This document shows positions 24,060 to 33,129 of a DNA stretch of 64,000 nt, one piece after another. Each line of letters begins with the position of its first letter. Positions within the stretch are counted from its first letter, which is position 1. The notes below the pieces were generated by a model. It ran no database searches. It was given only the letters and a program-made list of their open reading frames with translations, and had not been told where the DNA came from. A program made the translations under genes and the position numbers. Origin of the DNA: Xylocopilactobacillus apis (GTDB lineage Bacteria > Bacillota > Bacilli > Lactobacillales > Lactobacillaceae); contig NZ_AP026801.1 in the NCBI RefSeq assembly GCF_033095965.1, positions 1,198,001-1,262,000 of the forward strand. Direction: 5' to 3'.

Positions 24060-25033
24060 TTAGTTTGATTCATCACCATATTTAAAATTATGCATAATCT
24101 CGATTTGATTAGGATCAAGATAGCAGTTAAAAAGCGTTTCGTCTTTTAGCATTGCCACTGGAATTTGTTTTCCGTCAAAAAATCGATACCGCAAGAACAT
24201 TTTAAAATTATCAATTCCCTCTTCTTCAACGTCTTTGATTAAGACCCAATGATCAGATGAATAATTTAAACCCATATCACTCGGGCGATGGGTGAAATCA
24301 AACTGTTCCACTTTTTTGGTCTGATCATTGAAGTAATACCACACATGCCGATATGATAACGGGATCTCCTTCATTTTAATTCTCGCTTGAACATCATTAT
24401 TTAAGTTAGAATTACTCATTTCAGGCATCGAATTGCCGGTTACAATCTTGGCAAAACCCGACTGAAGAGCAAAATTTTGGGAGTCGTATAAGTACATTCT
24501 AGATCCATTAGATGTCTGGGTATAAAAAACTACCGGCTGCCCATTATGCAGCGTAAATAAGTAAGTCGTGACTCCTTCAACAGCCGTAGCAACTGCAACA
24601 ACTTGATATTCAGCTTCTTGATCGCCACGGGGGACCATTTCATGGAAATTACCTTATTACCCCACGCAAAAGTACCATCTGACCCGTGATTAACAAGAAC
24701 ATCTGGAAATATTGTTCCAAAATGGTCTGGTTTGGCCCCGTCGTATGTGCCGACAAAAGTATCTTTCTTTGTAGACTGCCACGAATTCATAAAATTTGAA
24801 AGTTCCTGATCTTTTTCTTTTGACCACAAAGAGGTGCTGCCAGGTGAGCTGACATTTTTGGGATTAATAACAGGATTAAATTGTTTACTTTTTGTATCTG
24901 CTGAACTGGCACTACTCCTTTTATAACTAGTCGACATTTTAACAGGCTCAGATTCACTAGTATTTGATTTCGGTGAACAAGCACTTAGGGGAATGCCCAT
25001 CAGCAAGACTATCAATAGATATTTTTTATTCAT
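24060..25033 (-). pseudogene. DUF4767-type lipoprotein split by a frameshift
   Basis: Paralogue of the lipoprotein at 13420. The 5' part (25033 down to about 24634) encodes a lipobox (LSAC, Cys19), a tether and the domain start LWSKEKDQELSNFMNSWQ to MKWSP, then runs out of frame. The 3' part is open to 24060 in another frame: GDQEAEYQVVAVATA, LYDSQNFALQSGFAKIVTGN, and the second domain ending HNFKYGDESN. One extra C in the C5 tract (G5 on the plus strand, 24629-24633) gives WSPRGDQEAEYQ, matching WSPDGNSKAEYQ of the paralogue. The start overlaps the histidine kinase stop by 8 bases, so it is the last gene of the ABC/two-component operon. Unlike the copy at 20031, both domains are retained. 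Confidence 0.82.
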
Positions 25034-25994
25034 GATTATTATTAAATCCTAGCGGCAAACTGATTTCAAAACAAATTATATCTTTATTTAGCGAGGCCTT
25101 AATATCTCCATTCATTTCCTTAATTATTTTACTGGCAGTAAAAAGCCCTAATCCTAAATGTCCATCAGAATTATTTTCTTCATTTGTATAAAATCGGTCA
25201 AAAATTTGCTTCAATTGATCTTTATTAATTTTAACACCATCATTAGAGATCTTAATTTCTAAACGATTATTTTGTTCAAAAATTCTGATCTCTAAAAAGT
25301 TAACCGAAAATCGGTAAGCATTATCTAAAACATTCTGGATGGCTCTATTTAGCTGTAGCGGGTCAACATAGAACCCTGCACTTGATGAGACACTGGCATT
25401 TATTACCGCACGAGGCTGATCTATTTTAATTTGCTTGATTAATTCTTGAACCCAATTATTTACATTATGATTATTCAATTTTAAATGTTCTGGTGAAGAT
25501 AACTGCTGAGTCAAATTAGAAATTGCTGAAATGTTTTTTTGAATCACTTGGTAATATTCAGGAGACACTTCAACGACCCCATCTTCTAAGGCTTCTACGT
25601 AGGCAGAAATAGATGCAAGCGGAGTTTTTAGATCATGAGAAATACTAGCGATAAAATCTTCTCGTTCCTGTTCAAATTGATATAACTGTTCTCGCATTCC
25701 ATCAAATGCTTTCATTAATTCACCAATTTCATCTGAGGTCTCTGATTTAATCTGATGTGATAAATCTCCCTCAGAAATCAATTTAGTTGCTTGAATTAAT
25801 TGATTTAATGGATTTAAAATCCGCCTTTTGATAAAACTTGTAATCACTATTAATAAAATTGAAACGTAAACTAGTAGAAAGAATGAGAAAATTCCAGCAA
25901 CGTTAGTTTGAATAACAAAAGCCAGCAAGAATATAGGGATCGCACAAATTAAAATTACTAAAAATGAAATTTCGAAATTAATTTTCTTTTTCAT
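25026..25994 (-). CDS. Sensor histidine kinase
   Basis: Membrane sensor kinase of 322 residues. Two N-terminal membrane helices (about 8-29 and 33-53) have almost no loop between them, so the sensing is probably intramembrane or by a partner. A HAMP segment (about 54-108) is followed by HisKA with ISHDLKTPLASISAYVEAL (phospho-acceptor His120), then the HATPase domain with NVLDNAYRFS (N box) and GLGLFTASKII (G box). The start overlaps the response-regulator stop by 4 bases (ATGA). Short-loop kinases next to ABC pumps commonly sense envelope-active antibiotics or the pump itself; that is inferred here. Confidence 0.92.
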   Translation of the reverse strand: MKKKINFEISFLVILICAIPIFLLAFVIQTNVAGIFSFFLLVYVSILLIVITSFIKRRILNPLNQLIQATKLISEGDLSHQIKSETSDEIGELMKAFDGMREQLYQFEQEREDFIASISHDLKTPLASISAYVEALEDGVVEVSPEYYQVIQKNISAISNLTQQLSSPEHLKLNNHNVNNWVQELIKQIKIDQPRAVINASVSSSAGFYVDPLQLNRAIQNVLDNAYRFSVNFLEIRIFEQNNRLEIKISNDGVKINKDQLKQIFDRFYTNEENNSDGHLGLGLFTASKIIKEMNGDIKASLNKDIICFEISLPLGFNNNHE

Positions 25995-26674
25995 TTAATT
26001 TTCCCGTCGAATCGATAACCGACACCTCTGACAGTAGTAATCGCATTGGTTTTAGGTAACTTTTCTCTAATTTTTTGAATCTGAATTACTACCGTATTGA
26101 TATCACCATAACTGTCAAATTCCCAAACTTGATTATAAATTTGGTCTTTACTGATGACTTGTGCCGGATGATTGACCAGAAAATTCAGGACATCAAACTC
26201 TTTTGTGGTTAGCGTTACCAGTCGATCATTTTTTGAAACGGTTCTTGCAGTTCGATTAATCATTATATCGTTATATTGAACTATTGAAGATTTATGTGAT
26301 TCCATATTGTAATTTTGACGCCGAAATTGTGATTCAATTCTTGCCATTAATTCTTTTAGTGAAAAAGGCTTAACGACATAGTCATCAGCTCCCAATTTTA
26401 GCCCCAAAACTCGATCAGTTTCGGTTTCTTTGGCACTGATAATGATTATTGGAACAATTGAAGTCATTCTAATTTTCTTTAAAATCTCTAATCCATTGAT
26501 TTCAGGCAGCATTAAATCTAACAAAATTAAATCAGGCTTGTACTTGTTAAAAAATTCTAATGCTTGTCCGCCGTTACGGCAGATTTGAGATTCATAATTT
26601 TCTTTTTTAAGATAAAGCTCGATCATTTTAGAAAGATCAGAATTATCCTCAATAATTAAGACTTTAGATTTCAA
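25991..26674 (-). CDS. OmpR-family response regulator
   Basis: Two-domain regulator of 227 residues. The receiver domain has the acidic pair near residues 9-10, the phospho-acceptor Asp53 (LILLDLMLPEING), ISAKE and the conserved Lys in YVVKPF. The C-terminal winged helix carries LTTKEFDVLNFLVNHPAQVI and the family signature VVIQIQKIREKL, TVRGVGYRF. It is coupled to the kinase and lies 2 bases after the second ABC permease, so transport and regulation are expressed together, possibly with autoregulation. Confidence 0.94.
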   Translation of the reverse strand: MKSKVLIIEDNSDLSKMIELYLKKENYESQICRNGGQALEFFNKYKPDLILLDLMLPEINGLEILKKIRMTSIVPIIIISAKETETDRVLGLKLGADDYVVKPFSLKELMARIESQFRRQNYNMESHKSSIVQYNDIMINRTARTVSKNDRLVTLTTKEFDVLNFLVNHPAQVISKDQIYNQVWEFDSYGDINTVVIQIQKIREKLPKTNAITTVRGVGYRFDGKIK

Positions 26675-26676
26675 TT

Positions 26677-27375
26677 TTAATTCACGTCCCTTTTTTCAAT
26701 CATAACAAATGCAAGCAGTGTCAGAATAAAAGCCCAACTAAACTGCACTATTAAGCCAGTTGACCCGCTCAAAAACAATTTTTGCGGATGATCTAAAAAT
26801 AGATTCATTACTGCAAGATCTGGTAAATATTTGGCAAGTTTAGTTAATCCAAAAATCATCTGACTAAAGCCTAGAATCAATGAAAACATGATCGCCATTG
26901 ACGCAGCCTGAGAACGAAGAATCACTGCTAGTGAGGCTGTAATCACCACAATTAAGGTCCAGCTAATCAGTATAATTAATGCACCGTGAGCCAATGACGC
27001 AGTCCAATGAATTTGATATTTAAACGCGCCAACTGCTAAACATATAATACTTGTTCCAAGTCCTGCCAACCAGCTAATCATTATTAAGATTAAGAATTTT
27101 GTTTTAAATAATTTAAACCTTGATGGCACTGTTATTAAACTCGTTCTCAACTGCGAGTGCATATATTCTTGCCCGATAAAAATGGATGTAAATACGGTAA
27201 GACCTGCTTGACCAATAAACAAATTACGTAAACTAATTGAAATTACTTCGTCTGCTGACAAATATCCTCCATGGAGAAATAAAATCAATGGTGCAATTAT
27301 GATTGTTCCAATAAGTCCCAATACACACCAGATGTTGGAGAAAAATTTAATTATTTCACTGTGAATAATTTTCAA
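26677..27375 (-). CDS. ABC-2 type permease subunit, second
   Basis: Membrane protein of 232 residues with about six hydrophobic segments, resembling BcrB/LanG-type permeases that expel peptide antibiotics. The frame is open to 27441, but I chose TTG 27375: an AGGAGGG site lies 5 bases upstream and the resulting N-terminus (KIIHSEIIKFFSNIW) matches that of the paired permease (KSIKTELLKIISNRIW). The TTG overlaps the preceding TGA, indicating coupling. It forms a transporter with the genes at 27372 and 28132. Confidence 0.82.
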   Translation of the reverse strand: MKIIHSEIIKFFSNIWCVLGLIGTIIIAPLILFLHGGYLSADEVISISLRNLFIGQAGLTVFTSIFIGQEYMHSQLRTSLITVPSRFKLFKTKFLILIMISWLAGLGTSIICLAVGAFKYQIHWTASLAHGALIILISWTLIVVITASLAVILRSQAASMAIMFSLILGFSQMIFGLTKLAKYLPDLAVMNLFLDHPQKLFLSGSTGLIVQFSWAFILTLLAFVMIEKRDVN

Positions 27376-28145
27376 TATTTCCCTCCTAAATCGAGCTTTT
27401 TCAACGAACATCCTGCTAATGCAAAAGTAATTATCAGCCAAATTAAGAGAATTGTAATGCCTTTGATCGGATTATGAATAGCCTGACTTGAAATTGAATT
27501 GACATAATCACCTGCTGCAACTGGCAAGTAATGACCCCACTCCCACTTTTCAGCAAGATACGCACCAAGATTATAAACTTGCGGAATCATAAATACTAAG
27601 GGAATTATCATCGTTTTAAAAAGAAATCCAATTCCAAAAGATAACGTCGTTAAAAGCGTCCAATTTATTGTCGTTAGTCCAATATACTTCCAAGTAACTG
27701 AACTGAGAATTATTGGATTTAAGCCTTGTTTTCCGAGTTCTAAATGTTCGACCGCGATTGTCAGATAAATTGAAATTAAAGAAACTATTGCTGTTAAAAT
27801 CAGGAAAGATAAAATTTTTGAAACAAATAAAGTTAAACGTTTATTTTCTGACAGCAGAGAGATTCTCAAATTATGATTTTTAAATTCAATTGCTCCGATA
27901 ATTGATCCCATGACAACCATTGGCATGATGCCAAACATTGCAGAGTCAAATCCAATGTAATTAAGCGGGGGGATTGCTTCAATTAATTTTGAATTAGTAG
28001 CAGGAGTTGCATGAAGTCCTATTGCTGCAAAATTTCTTGCCTCCAACATTCCTAGAAGCGGCTGCAGGAAAATCACTAAACCAACAACGATCCACCAAAT
28101 TCGATTGGAAATTATTTTTAACAATTCCGTTTTAATTGATTTCAT
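27372..28145 (-). CDS. ABC-2 type permease subunit, first
   Basis: Membrane protein of 257 residues with six predicted helices. It begins KSIKTELLKIISNRIWWIVVGL; a large outer loop with NSKLIEAIPPLNYIGFDSAMFG follows TM1. It overlaps the ATPase gene by 14 bases and the next permease by 4. Two different permeases plus one ATPase is the layout of lantibiotic immunity (LanFEG) and BcrAB-type exporters. No bacteriocin structural gene is visible nearby, so self-immunity is not supported; defence against foreign peptides is more likely. Confidence 0.85.
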   Translation of the reverse strand: MKSIKTELLKIISNRIWWIVVGLVIFLQPLLGMLEARNFAAIGLHATPATNSKLIEAIPPLNYIGFDSAMFGIMPMVVMGSIIGAIEFKNHNLRISLLSENKRLTLFVSKILSFLILTAIVSLISIYLTIAVEHLELGKQGLNPIILSSVTWKYIGLTTINWTLLTTLSFGIGFLFKTMIIPLVFMIPQVYNLGAYLAEKWEWGHYLPVAAGDYVNSISSQAIHNPIKGITILLIWLIITFALAGCSLKKLDLGGKY

Positions 28146-28860
28146 ACTGACTCTCGCCTTCTGTTAAGGAGAAGAAAACATCTTCTAAAGATTTAAGATT
28201 AGGCATTATTTCATGTAATTCACCTGCTAGAACAATTTTTCCTTTTTTAATAATTATTACATCATCTGCCACTGCTTCAATCTCCGAAAGGTAGTGTGAC
28301 GATAGGAGAACGGTTTTGCCACAATCGGCCTGTATTCTAATAAAAGTTCTAAACCATTTAATTCCTTGGGGATCCAAGCCATTTGTTGGCTCATCAAAAA
28401 TTAAGAATTGCGGGTCTCCTAAAAGTGTAATTGCAATGCCTAATCTCTGCCCTTCTCCTAGAGATAAAGTCCCAAGTTTTGCATGTATTTTGCTTGTTAA
28501 CTGAACCAGAGATAAAACATCATATATTCTTTTGGTCGAGATTCCATTACTGACAGCAATTATCTTAAGATGAGTCTTAACAGTGCGATTCGGATTTCCG
28601 CCAATGCCGTCAAATGCAACACCGACTCTCTTTAAAGGATCTGTAATTTGTTGGTAGGTTTGTTGTCCAAAAACTGCAGTTCCTGATTTTGCGTGATCAA
28701 GTCCCAAAAGAATCCGTAAGGTGGAACTTTTCCCCGCTCCATTAGGTCCGAGAAATGCAGTCACGCGGCCGGGTCTTGCGGTGAGAGTTATATGATCTAA
28801 GATCTGTTTTTGTCCGTGATTCTTACACACGTCTGAAATTGTAATTGTATTGTTTTCCAA
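28132..28860 (-). CDS. ABC transporter ATPase, BcrA/LanF type
   Basis: ATP-binding subunit of 242 residues. Walker A GPNGAGKSS (about 38-46), signature LSLGEGQRLGIA, Walker B FLIFDEPTNGLDP, and the H-loop in LLSSHYLSEIE are present. The FDGIGGNPNRTVKTHLK region is typical of the bacitracin/lantibiotic exporter group. Start is TTG 28860 with GGGAG about 10 bases upstream. It is the first gene of a six-gene unit: ATPase, two permeases, response regulator, kinase, DUF4767 lipoprotein. Confidence 0.92.
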   Translation of the reverse strand: MENNTITISDVCKNHGQKQILDHITLTARPGRVTAFLGPNGAGKSSTLRILLGLDHAKSGTAVFGQQTYQQITDPLKRVGVAFDGIGGNPNRTVKTHLKIIAVSNGISTKRIYDVLSLVQLTSKIHAKLGTLSLGEGQRLGIAITLLGDPQFLIFDEPTNGLDPQGIKWFRTFIRIQADCGKTVLLSSHYLSEIEAVADDVIIIKKGKIVLAGELHEIMPNLKSLEDVFFSLTEGESQYEIN

Positions 28861-28903
28861 TTTATTTTGACTCCCTTCGTTGATGACAAAAGTCTAACAA
28901 GCC

Positions 28904-28926
28904 AAAATAAAAAGCCCATAAAGGGC
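28904..28926 (-). terminator. Second hairpin terminator or leader attenuator before the ABC operon
   Basis: On the minus strand GCCC, TTTAT, GGGC is followed by TTTTTATTTT. It comes after the permease terminator at 28945-28980 and 43 bases before the ABC ATPase start. It could be a tandem terminator or an attenuator. Confidence 0.55.
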
Positions 28927-28944
28927 AAATAAAGTTTTGATAAA

Positions 28945-28980
28945 GAAAAAAAATACCCTGCTGCAACATTTACAACAGGG
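28945..28980 (-). terminator. Terminator of the amino-acid permease gene
   Basis: On the minus strand CCCTGTTG and CAGCAGGG pair (one G-T), followed by TATTTTTTTT. It lies directly after the permease stop. Confidence 0.8.
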
Positions 28981-28986
28981 AAATCT

Positions 28987-30360
28987 TTATTTCGCATCGG
29001 ATTTTCGATACTTTATTAAATAAATAACAATCATCAGAATTTCAAAGCCTAGACCAATCATAATTGACGCTCTGGTTTCAGGATTAAAGAACATAAAAAT
29101 CACGATTGCTACTAGTAAAACTAAAGCAACATAATTAATCCACGGAGCTCCGGGAAGCCTAAACGGATGGTCAACAAGCTCTTCTTCATGGCGTTTTATA
29201 AAACCTAAATGGCTAATTAGAATAACAAACCATGGAACCATTCCAGGAAGCACACTCGCACCAAAGACGAGCACAAACATATCTGCTGCAGATTTAAAGA
29301 ACAACGGTAAAGCATAATTAATGAGACTTCCTAACAAAATTCCTAAAATTATTGCCATGACTGGCCAATACGGAATTTTACGCTTTGAAACTTTGTTAAA
29401 ACTCTTTGGTAAATATCCATTTTCCGATAAGGTGTACATCATCCGGCTCGAACTAAAAACTCCTGAGTTACAGCCCGATAACGCGGCAGTTAAAACCACA
29501 AAGTTAATGATTCCAGCCGCAAAGGTGATTCCGACTTTCGCAAATGTTTTAACAAATGGCGAGCCAATATTACCCATTTGATTCCAAGGATAAATTGCCA
29601 AAATCACAAAAATTGCTCCGACGTAGAGAACCATTACTTTTAATACAATTGATCTAATAGATTTAATAACACTATCTTTCGCATTATCAGCCTCTCCAGC
29701 TGTAATTCCAACAATTTCTACCCCTTGGTATGAGGCAATTACCATTGAAAGAGAAAACATAAATCCTTTAACTCCACCAGTGAAAAAACCACCGTGTTTC
29801 CATAAATTACCGATTCCAAGCGGTTTGCCATGATTGCCTAGTCCAAAAAGGATTACTAAAAGTCCAAGGATAAACATAACAATAATTGTGAGAACTTTAA
29901 TTAAAGAAAGCAAAGATTCTAACTTTCCATAAATCTTCACTGAAGCGAGATTGGCTAGACCTAAAATCAAAACAACGATAAAGCTCGTAATCCAAGTTGG
30001 ATAATTAGGCCACCAGTACTGCAAATACTGACCAATCGCAATTACTTCACTAATTCCAATCATTACCCACTGAAAAATGTTACTCCATGCTGTTAGAAAA
30101 CCGGCGCCCGGATGAATATAGTCAGAAGCAAAATCAGCAAATGACCCAGTGATCGGTCTTAAATACATCATTTCACCTAAAGCTCTCATGATGATATAAA
30201 TAAGAATCCCGGAAAATGTATAGGACAAAAGAATTGACGGACCAGTCCACTGAATTGCTGCTGCTGAACCCATAAAGAGTCCAACACCAATGGTCCCGCC
30301 AATTGCGATCATCTGCATCTGAAATGATGACAAAGTACTTCCTAATTTTCGCTTTTCCAT
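28987..30360 (-). CDS. Amino-acid permease, APC superfamily (AAT family)
   Basis: Proton-coupled amino-acid importer of 457 residues with 12 membrane segments. The N-terminus MIAIGGTIGVGLFMGSAAAI carries the GGxIGxGLF substrate-binding motif; TGSFADFA, FQWVMIGISEV and SYQGVEIVGITAGEA are typical of the AAT group (GabP, LysP, AroP-like). The exact amino acid cannot be read from the sequence. AGGGGAC precedes the ATG. It is a single-gene unit with a terminator downstream. Confidence 0.92.
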   Translation of the reverse strand: MEKRKLGSTLSSFQMQMIAIGGTIGVGLFMGSAAAIQWTGPSILLSYTFSGILIYIIMRALGEMMYLRPITGSFADFASDYIHPGAGFLTAWSNIFQWVMIGISEVIAIGQYLQYWWPNYPTWITSFIVVLILGLANLASVKIYGKLESLLSLIKVLTIIVMFILGLLVILFGLGNHGKPLGIGNLWKHGGFFTGGVKGFMFSLSMVIASYQGVEIVGITAGEADNAKDSVIKSIRSIVLKVMVLYVGAIFVILAIYPWNQMGNIGSPFVKTFAKVGITFAAGIINFVVLTAALSGCNSGVFSSSRMMYTLSENGYLPKSFNKVSKRKIPYWPVMAIILGILLGSLINYALPLFFKSAADMFVLVFGASVLPGMVPWFVILISHLGFIKRHEEELVDHPFRLPGAPWINYVALVLLVAIVIFMFFNPETRASIMIGLGFEILMIVIYLIKYRKSDAK

Positions 30361-30423
30361 AAAAGTCCCCTTTAAGATAGATAAGCAAAATTTTAACGGA
30401 TTTTATACCTTTCTGTAAAGTAA

Positions 30424-32322
30424 TTATTTAGTGAATTCAGAAGTTAGATAGTGTTTCCCCGCTGATAAATCATATTGAACTAATTGATAATCATATAAAA
30501 TTTGCTTTTGTTTTTTAGTTAGAATGCTTTGACTAACCAATTTGTGATCTTTTTGAGAAACTAATTGAATTTGTGTCCTAACAACGTTGGCACTTTCTTT
30601 TGTAAGCATATTTGTCGTAATAATCGGTAATTCATTAGTAACTTCATTCATCAAGACATAATAAGGACTGACTTTAAAATTTGCGGCATTATATGCTACG
30701 TTACTAAAAGCATAAGGGCCAACTAAACTTGGTGCTGCATCTTTATTTAACTTTAAGTGATTGGACCAAATGAAATATGGAGTCTCGTGCATTAGAATTC
30801 CATCTTTATTAAAGTCAGCATGTTCATAAATGCCTGGCAGATGATCGCCATAAAATATTACAATAACATTCTTCTTAACGTTTTTGAGCTGATTAATGAG
30901 TTTTTTATTTGCTTGATCAGTTAAATTAACACCTTCAGCAAAAGTTTCAATTTGTTGCCTTTCACTTTTAGAAATTTTACCTTTAGCCTTAAAATTATTG
31001 TTTGGATAGTATTCAGCAGAATACGGTACATGATTTTGCATTGTTATAACATGATAAAAAGTATTGCCGCGATTTTCTTTTACTTGGTTGACTACATCTT
31101 TATAGACAGCATCATCAGAGATATATGGATTTTTTTGAGCGGTTGTTTTATACGGAAAATGATCAGGTCCATCTTGCGTATAAAATTTTGAAAAGCCAAA
31201 CTTCTTCAACACCATTTTCCGATTGTACAAATTACTGCTGTAAGGATGAATTGCAATACTGTCTTTAAATAAGTTATTTACAGTATAAGGAGCCTGCATT
31301 TTTGGAACTAGCTGAGTATATGGCGTTGTTAAAGTCATCGAATAATTCCCCAAAGCAAGACTCGTCAAAGCTTGAAATTCCATATTAGCAGTCCCGCCGC
31401 CATAACCATTACTAATCATCGTCCCGCTAGGATTACTCTTCATTATGCTATGAGTAAAAGGCAGCGGATCAGAATTTAATTTGATTCCTTTTACATGGTT
31501 TGGATCACTGAAACTTTCACTTAAAACCATGACTATATCAGTGTTTCCAATCGATTTACGTTTCTTATTAATCTTTGATGATTTCTGCTCATATTTTTTA
31601 GCAAGTCTCTGCATGGTTTCCTTTGAATATCCATCCGGCTTTTCCATCGTTTTGGTATTAATGTAGTTAACAAAATTGAGAATTGGACCGTTACGTTTAA
31701 CTCCCCATACCGGATCCCAGTAAAAAGGATCATTATTTAAGGCAACACTCATTTTGTGAACTGGACTATTACTGAAACTAATCGAGACAAAGCCAACACT
31801 TACAATCAAAGAAAGAATAAATGTAATTAAGCGAGACTTCCTACTCTGAAAAAAATGAAGCTGTTTTTTACGAAATACTAATATACATAAGCCGACAACA
31901 ACGACCACGCCAAATACAATTAATAGAATGTCTTTAATCGTAATCATATGAATCAATTGAGGAAGCGAGTTGGCCATTCTCAGATCTCCAGGCAAAAATG
32001 GTTCATTTCTTAAAACAATTTTGATGTGATTAATAAAAGCAAAAATCACACTAAGCAAAAGTGCAATCGCCGTACTGAGCCAGTTTAAATTAGTTATAGA
32101 AAGTAATAAGAGATAAACCCCAACAACAAAAATAAAGGTTATGATTTTAAGACCGATAAGAGAATTAAAGAATGGTAGTACTGATCGAAAGTCTGACATA
32201 CTGACAAAAGAAGAAAGAAAAATCATGTAATAAGATATTAGACTAACTATTAAAACTTGTAAAAATTGTAGTAATCTTTTCTTCAAAAAAAAACGGCTCC
32301 CATCAATATAGATGTAAACCAT
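30424..32322 (-). CDS. LTA-synthase-like phosphoglycerol transferase
   Basis: Membrane enzyme with an extracellular sulfatase-type domain, 632 residues from the first ATG. Five hydrophobic segments lie within about the first 190 residues. The catalytic part shows VLSESFSDP (metal-binding Glu), GYGGGTANMEFQALTSL (nucleophile Thr expected here), and VIFYGDHLPGIYEH (metal-binding Asp-His). The family moves phosphoglycerol from phosphatidylglycerol to lipoteichoic acid or wall glycans. The start is uncertain: a TATAAT overlaps the ATG at 32322, and TTG 32286 behind GGGAG would give KKRLLQFLQVLIV, a more usual N-terminus. Whether it is the main LTA synthase or an accessory one is unknown. Confidence 0.87.
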   Translation of the reverse strand: MVYIYIDGSRFFLKKRLLQFLQVLIVSLISYYMIFLSSFVSMSDFRSVLPFFNSLIGLKIITFIFVVGVYLLLLSITNLNWLSTAIALLLSVIFAFINHIKIVLRNEPFLPGDLRMANSLPQLIHMITIKDILLIVFGVVVVVGLCILVFRKKQLHFFQSRKSRLITFILSLIVSVGFVSISFSNSPVHKMSVALNNDPFYWDPVWGVKRNGPILNFVNYINTKTMEKPDGYSKETMQRLAKKYEQKSSKINKKRKSIGNTDIVMVLSESFSDPNHVKGIKLNSDPLPFTHSIMKSNPSGTMISNGYGGGTANMEFQALTSLALGNYSMTLTTPYTQLVPKMQAPYTVNNLFKDSIAIHPYSSNLYNRKMVLKKFGFSKFYTQDGPDHFPYKTTAQKNPYISDDAVYKDVVNQVKENRGNTFYHVITMQNHVPYSAEYYPNNNFKAKGKISKSERQQIETFAEGVNLTDQANKKLINQLKNVKKNVIVIFYGDHLPGIYEHADFNKDGILMHETPYFIWSNHLKLNKDAAPSLVGPYAFSNVAYNAANFKVSPYYVLMNEVTNELPIITTNMLTKESANVVRTQIQLVSQKDHKLVSQSILTKKQKQILYDYQLVQYDLSAGKHYLTSEFTK

Positions 32323-32358
32323 TATACTACCTGTAAAAAGGTTATTTTAATAATTTTT

Positions 32359-33129
32359 CTAAATTCCAAGTCGCCTTAACATATAATTTACAAAATCCAT
32401 CATTTCTTCTGAATACTCCATCACTTCATTACCTTCATATTCGTTAAGTGCTAGCTGGATTACTTCTTTAAACTTAATTGGAACATTTTGTTGAGCCCAA
32501 ATTCCGCCGTCTTTCTTCGACAGTAACAAAGTTTTTTCTTTAAAGGCAAGTGCACGACATAAATTTAGAATCGTATACATTGGTTGATTTTTAATAGAAA
32601 TTTTTGAATCTTTTATATCCCAAACAATACTATTCCAATAATCTTCTTCAGAAACATTTGAAAATACTTTGCTTATCGGACTTCCAACTAATACTTGACC
32701 AAAAGATTTAATAACAGCCAAATGTGCTATTAGATCTTCATCAGATCCTTTCATATCCCTAATGTAAGCTTTAGGATTTTTCTGATATTCAGCTAAATGA
32801 GTGGGAGAAAAATGAAAATCAAAAAGTGGAGGTTTATGATAACGTCTGGCTTCCTTCATTAGCATCACATGAAATTCAATCCCTTTTTTGGGCGCGAACT
32901 TTGACCATGATTTAATTAAATCTTTCATGATAAGTTGTTTTTCCTGCTCAGTTAAAGGAAATTTTACAACAATCAGAAAGTCCAAATCAGAAACTTCTGA
33001 TCGATAACTTCCTAAAACCAACGACCCGTGCAAATAGACCCCAATCAAATTATCTTTTAAAATTTCTTGAGAGCTATCTCTAATTTTAGTTAATAACGTT
33101 TCTGTTTTTTGATCCAATCTTAGATCCAC
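32359..33129 (-). CDS. Aminoglycoside-type nucleotidyltransferase
   Basis: Protein of 256 residues resembling ANT(9)/ANT(3'')-type adenylyltransferases. The nucleotidyltransferase signature GSLVLGSYRSEVSDLDFLIV provides the catalytic Gly-Ser and the Asp pair. The C-terminal helical region with LNLCRALAFKEKTLLLSKKDGG fits the DUF4111-type domain of these enzymes. They inactivate streptomycin or spectinomycin, but chromosomal homologues often have no known substrate, so resistance should not be assumed. Start is GTG 33129, overlapping the Mg2+ ATPase stop by 10 bases. Confidence 0.82.
   Translation of the reverse strand: MDLRLDQKTETLLTKIRDSSQEILKDNLIGVYLHGSLVLGSYRSEVSDLDFLIVVKFPLTEQEKQLIMKDLIKSWSKFAPKKGIEFHVMLMKEARRYHKPPLFDFHFSPTHLAEYQKNPKAYIRDMKGSDEDLIAHLAVIKSFGQVLVGSPISKVFSNVSEEDYWNSIVWDIKDSKISIKNQPMYTILNLCRALAFKEKTLLLSKKDGGIWAQQNVPIKFKEVIQLALNEYEGNEVMEYSEEMMDFVNYMLRRLGI

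Noticed and set aside
24060-28860. Bacteriocin immunity locus
   Set aside because: No precursor peptide, modification enzyme or peptidase-type exporter lies nearby.
32359-33129. Calling this gene an acquired aminoglycoside-resistance gene
   Set aside because: It overlaps mgtA, has the same base use as its neighbours and no mobile element is near; it is more likely a resident gene of unknown substrate.
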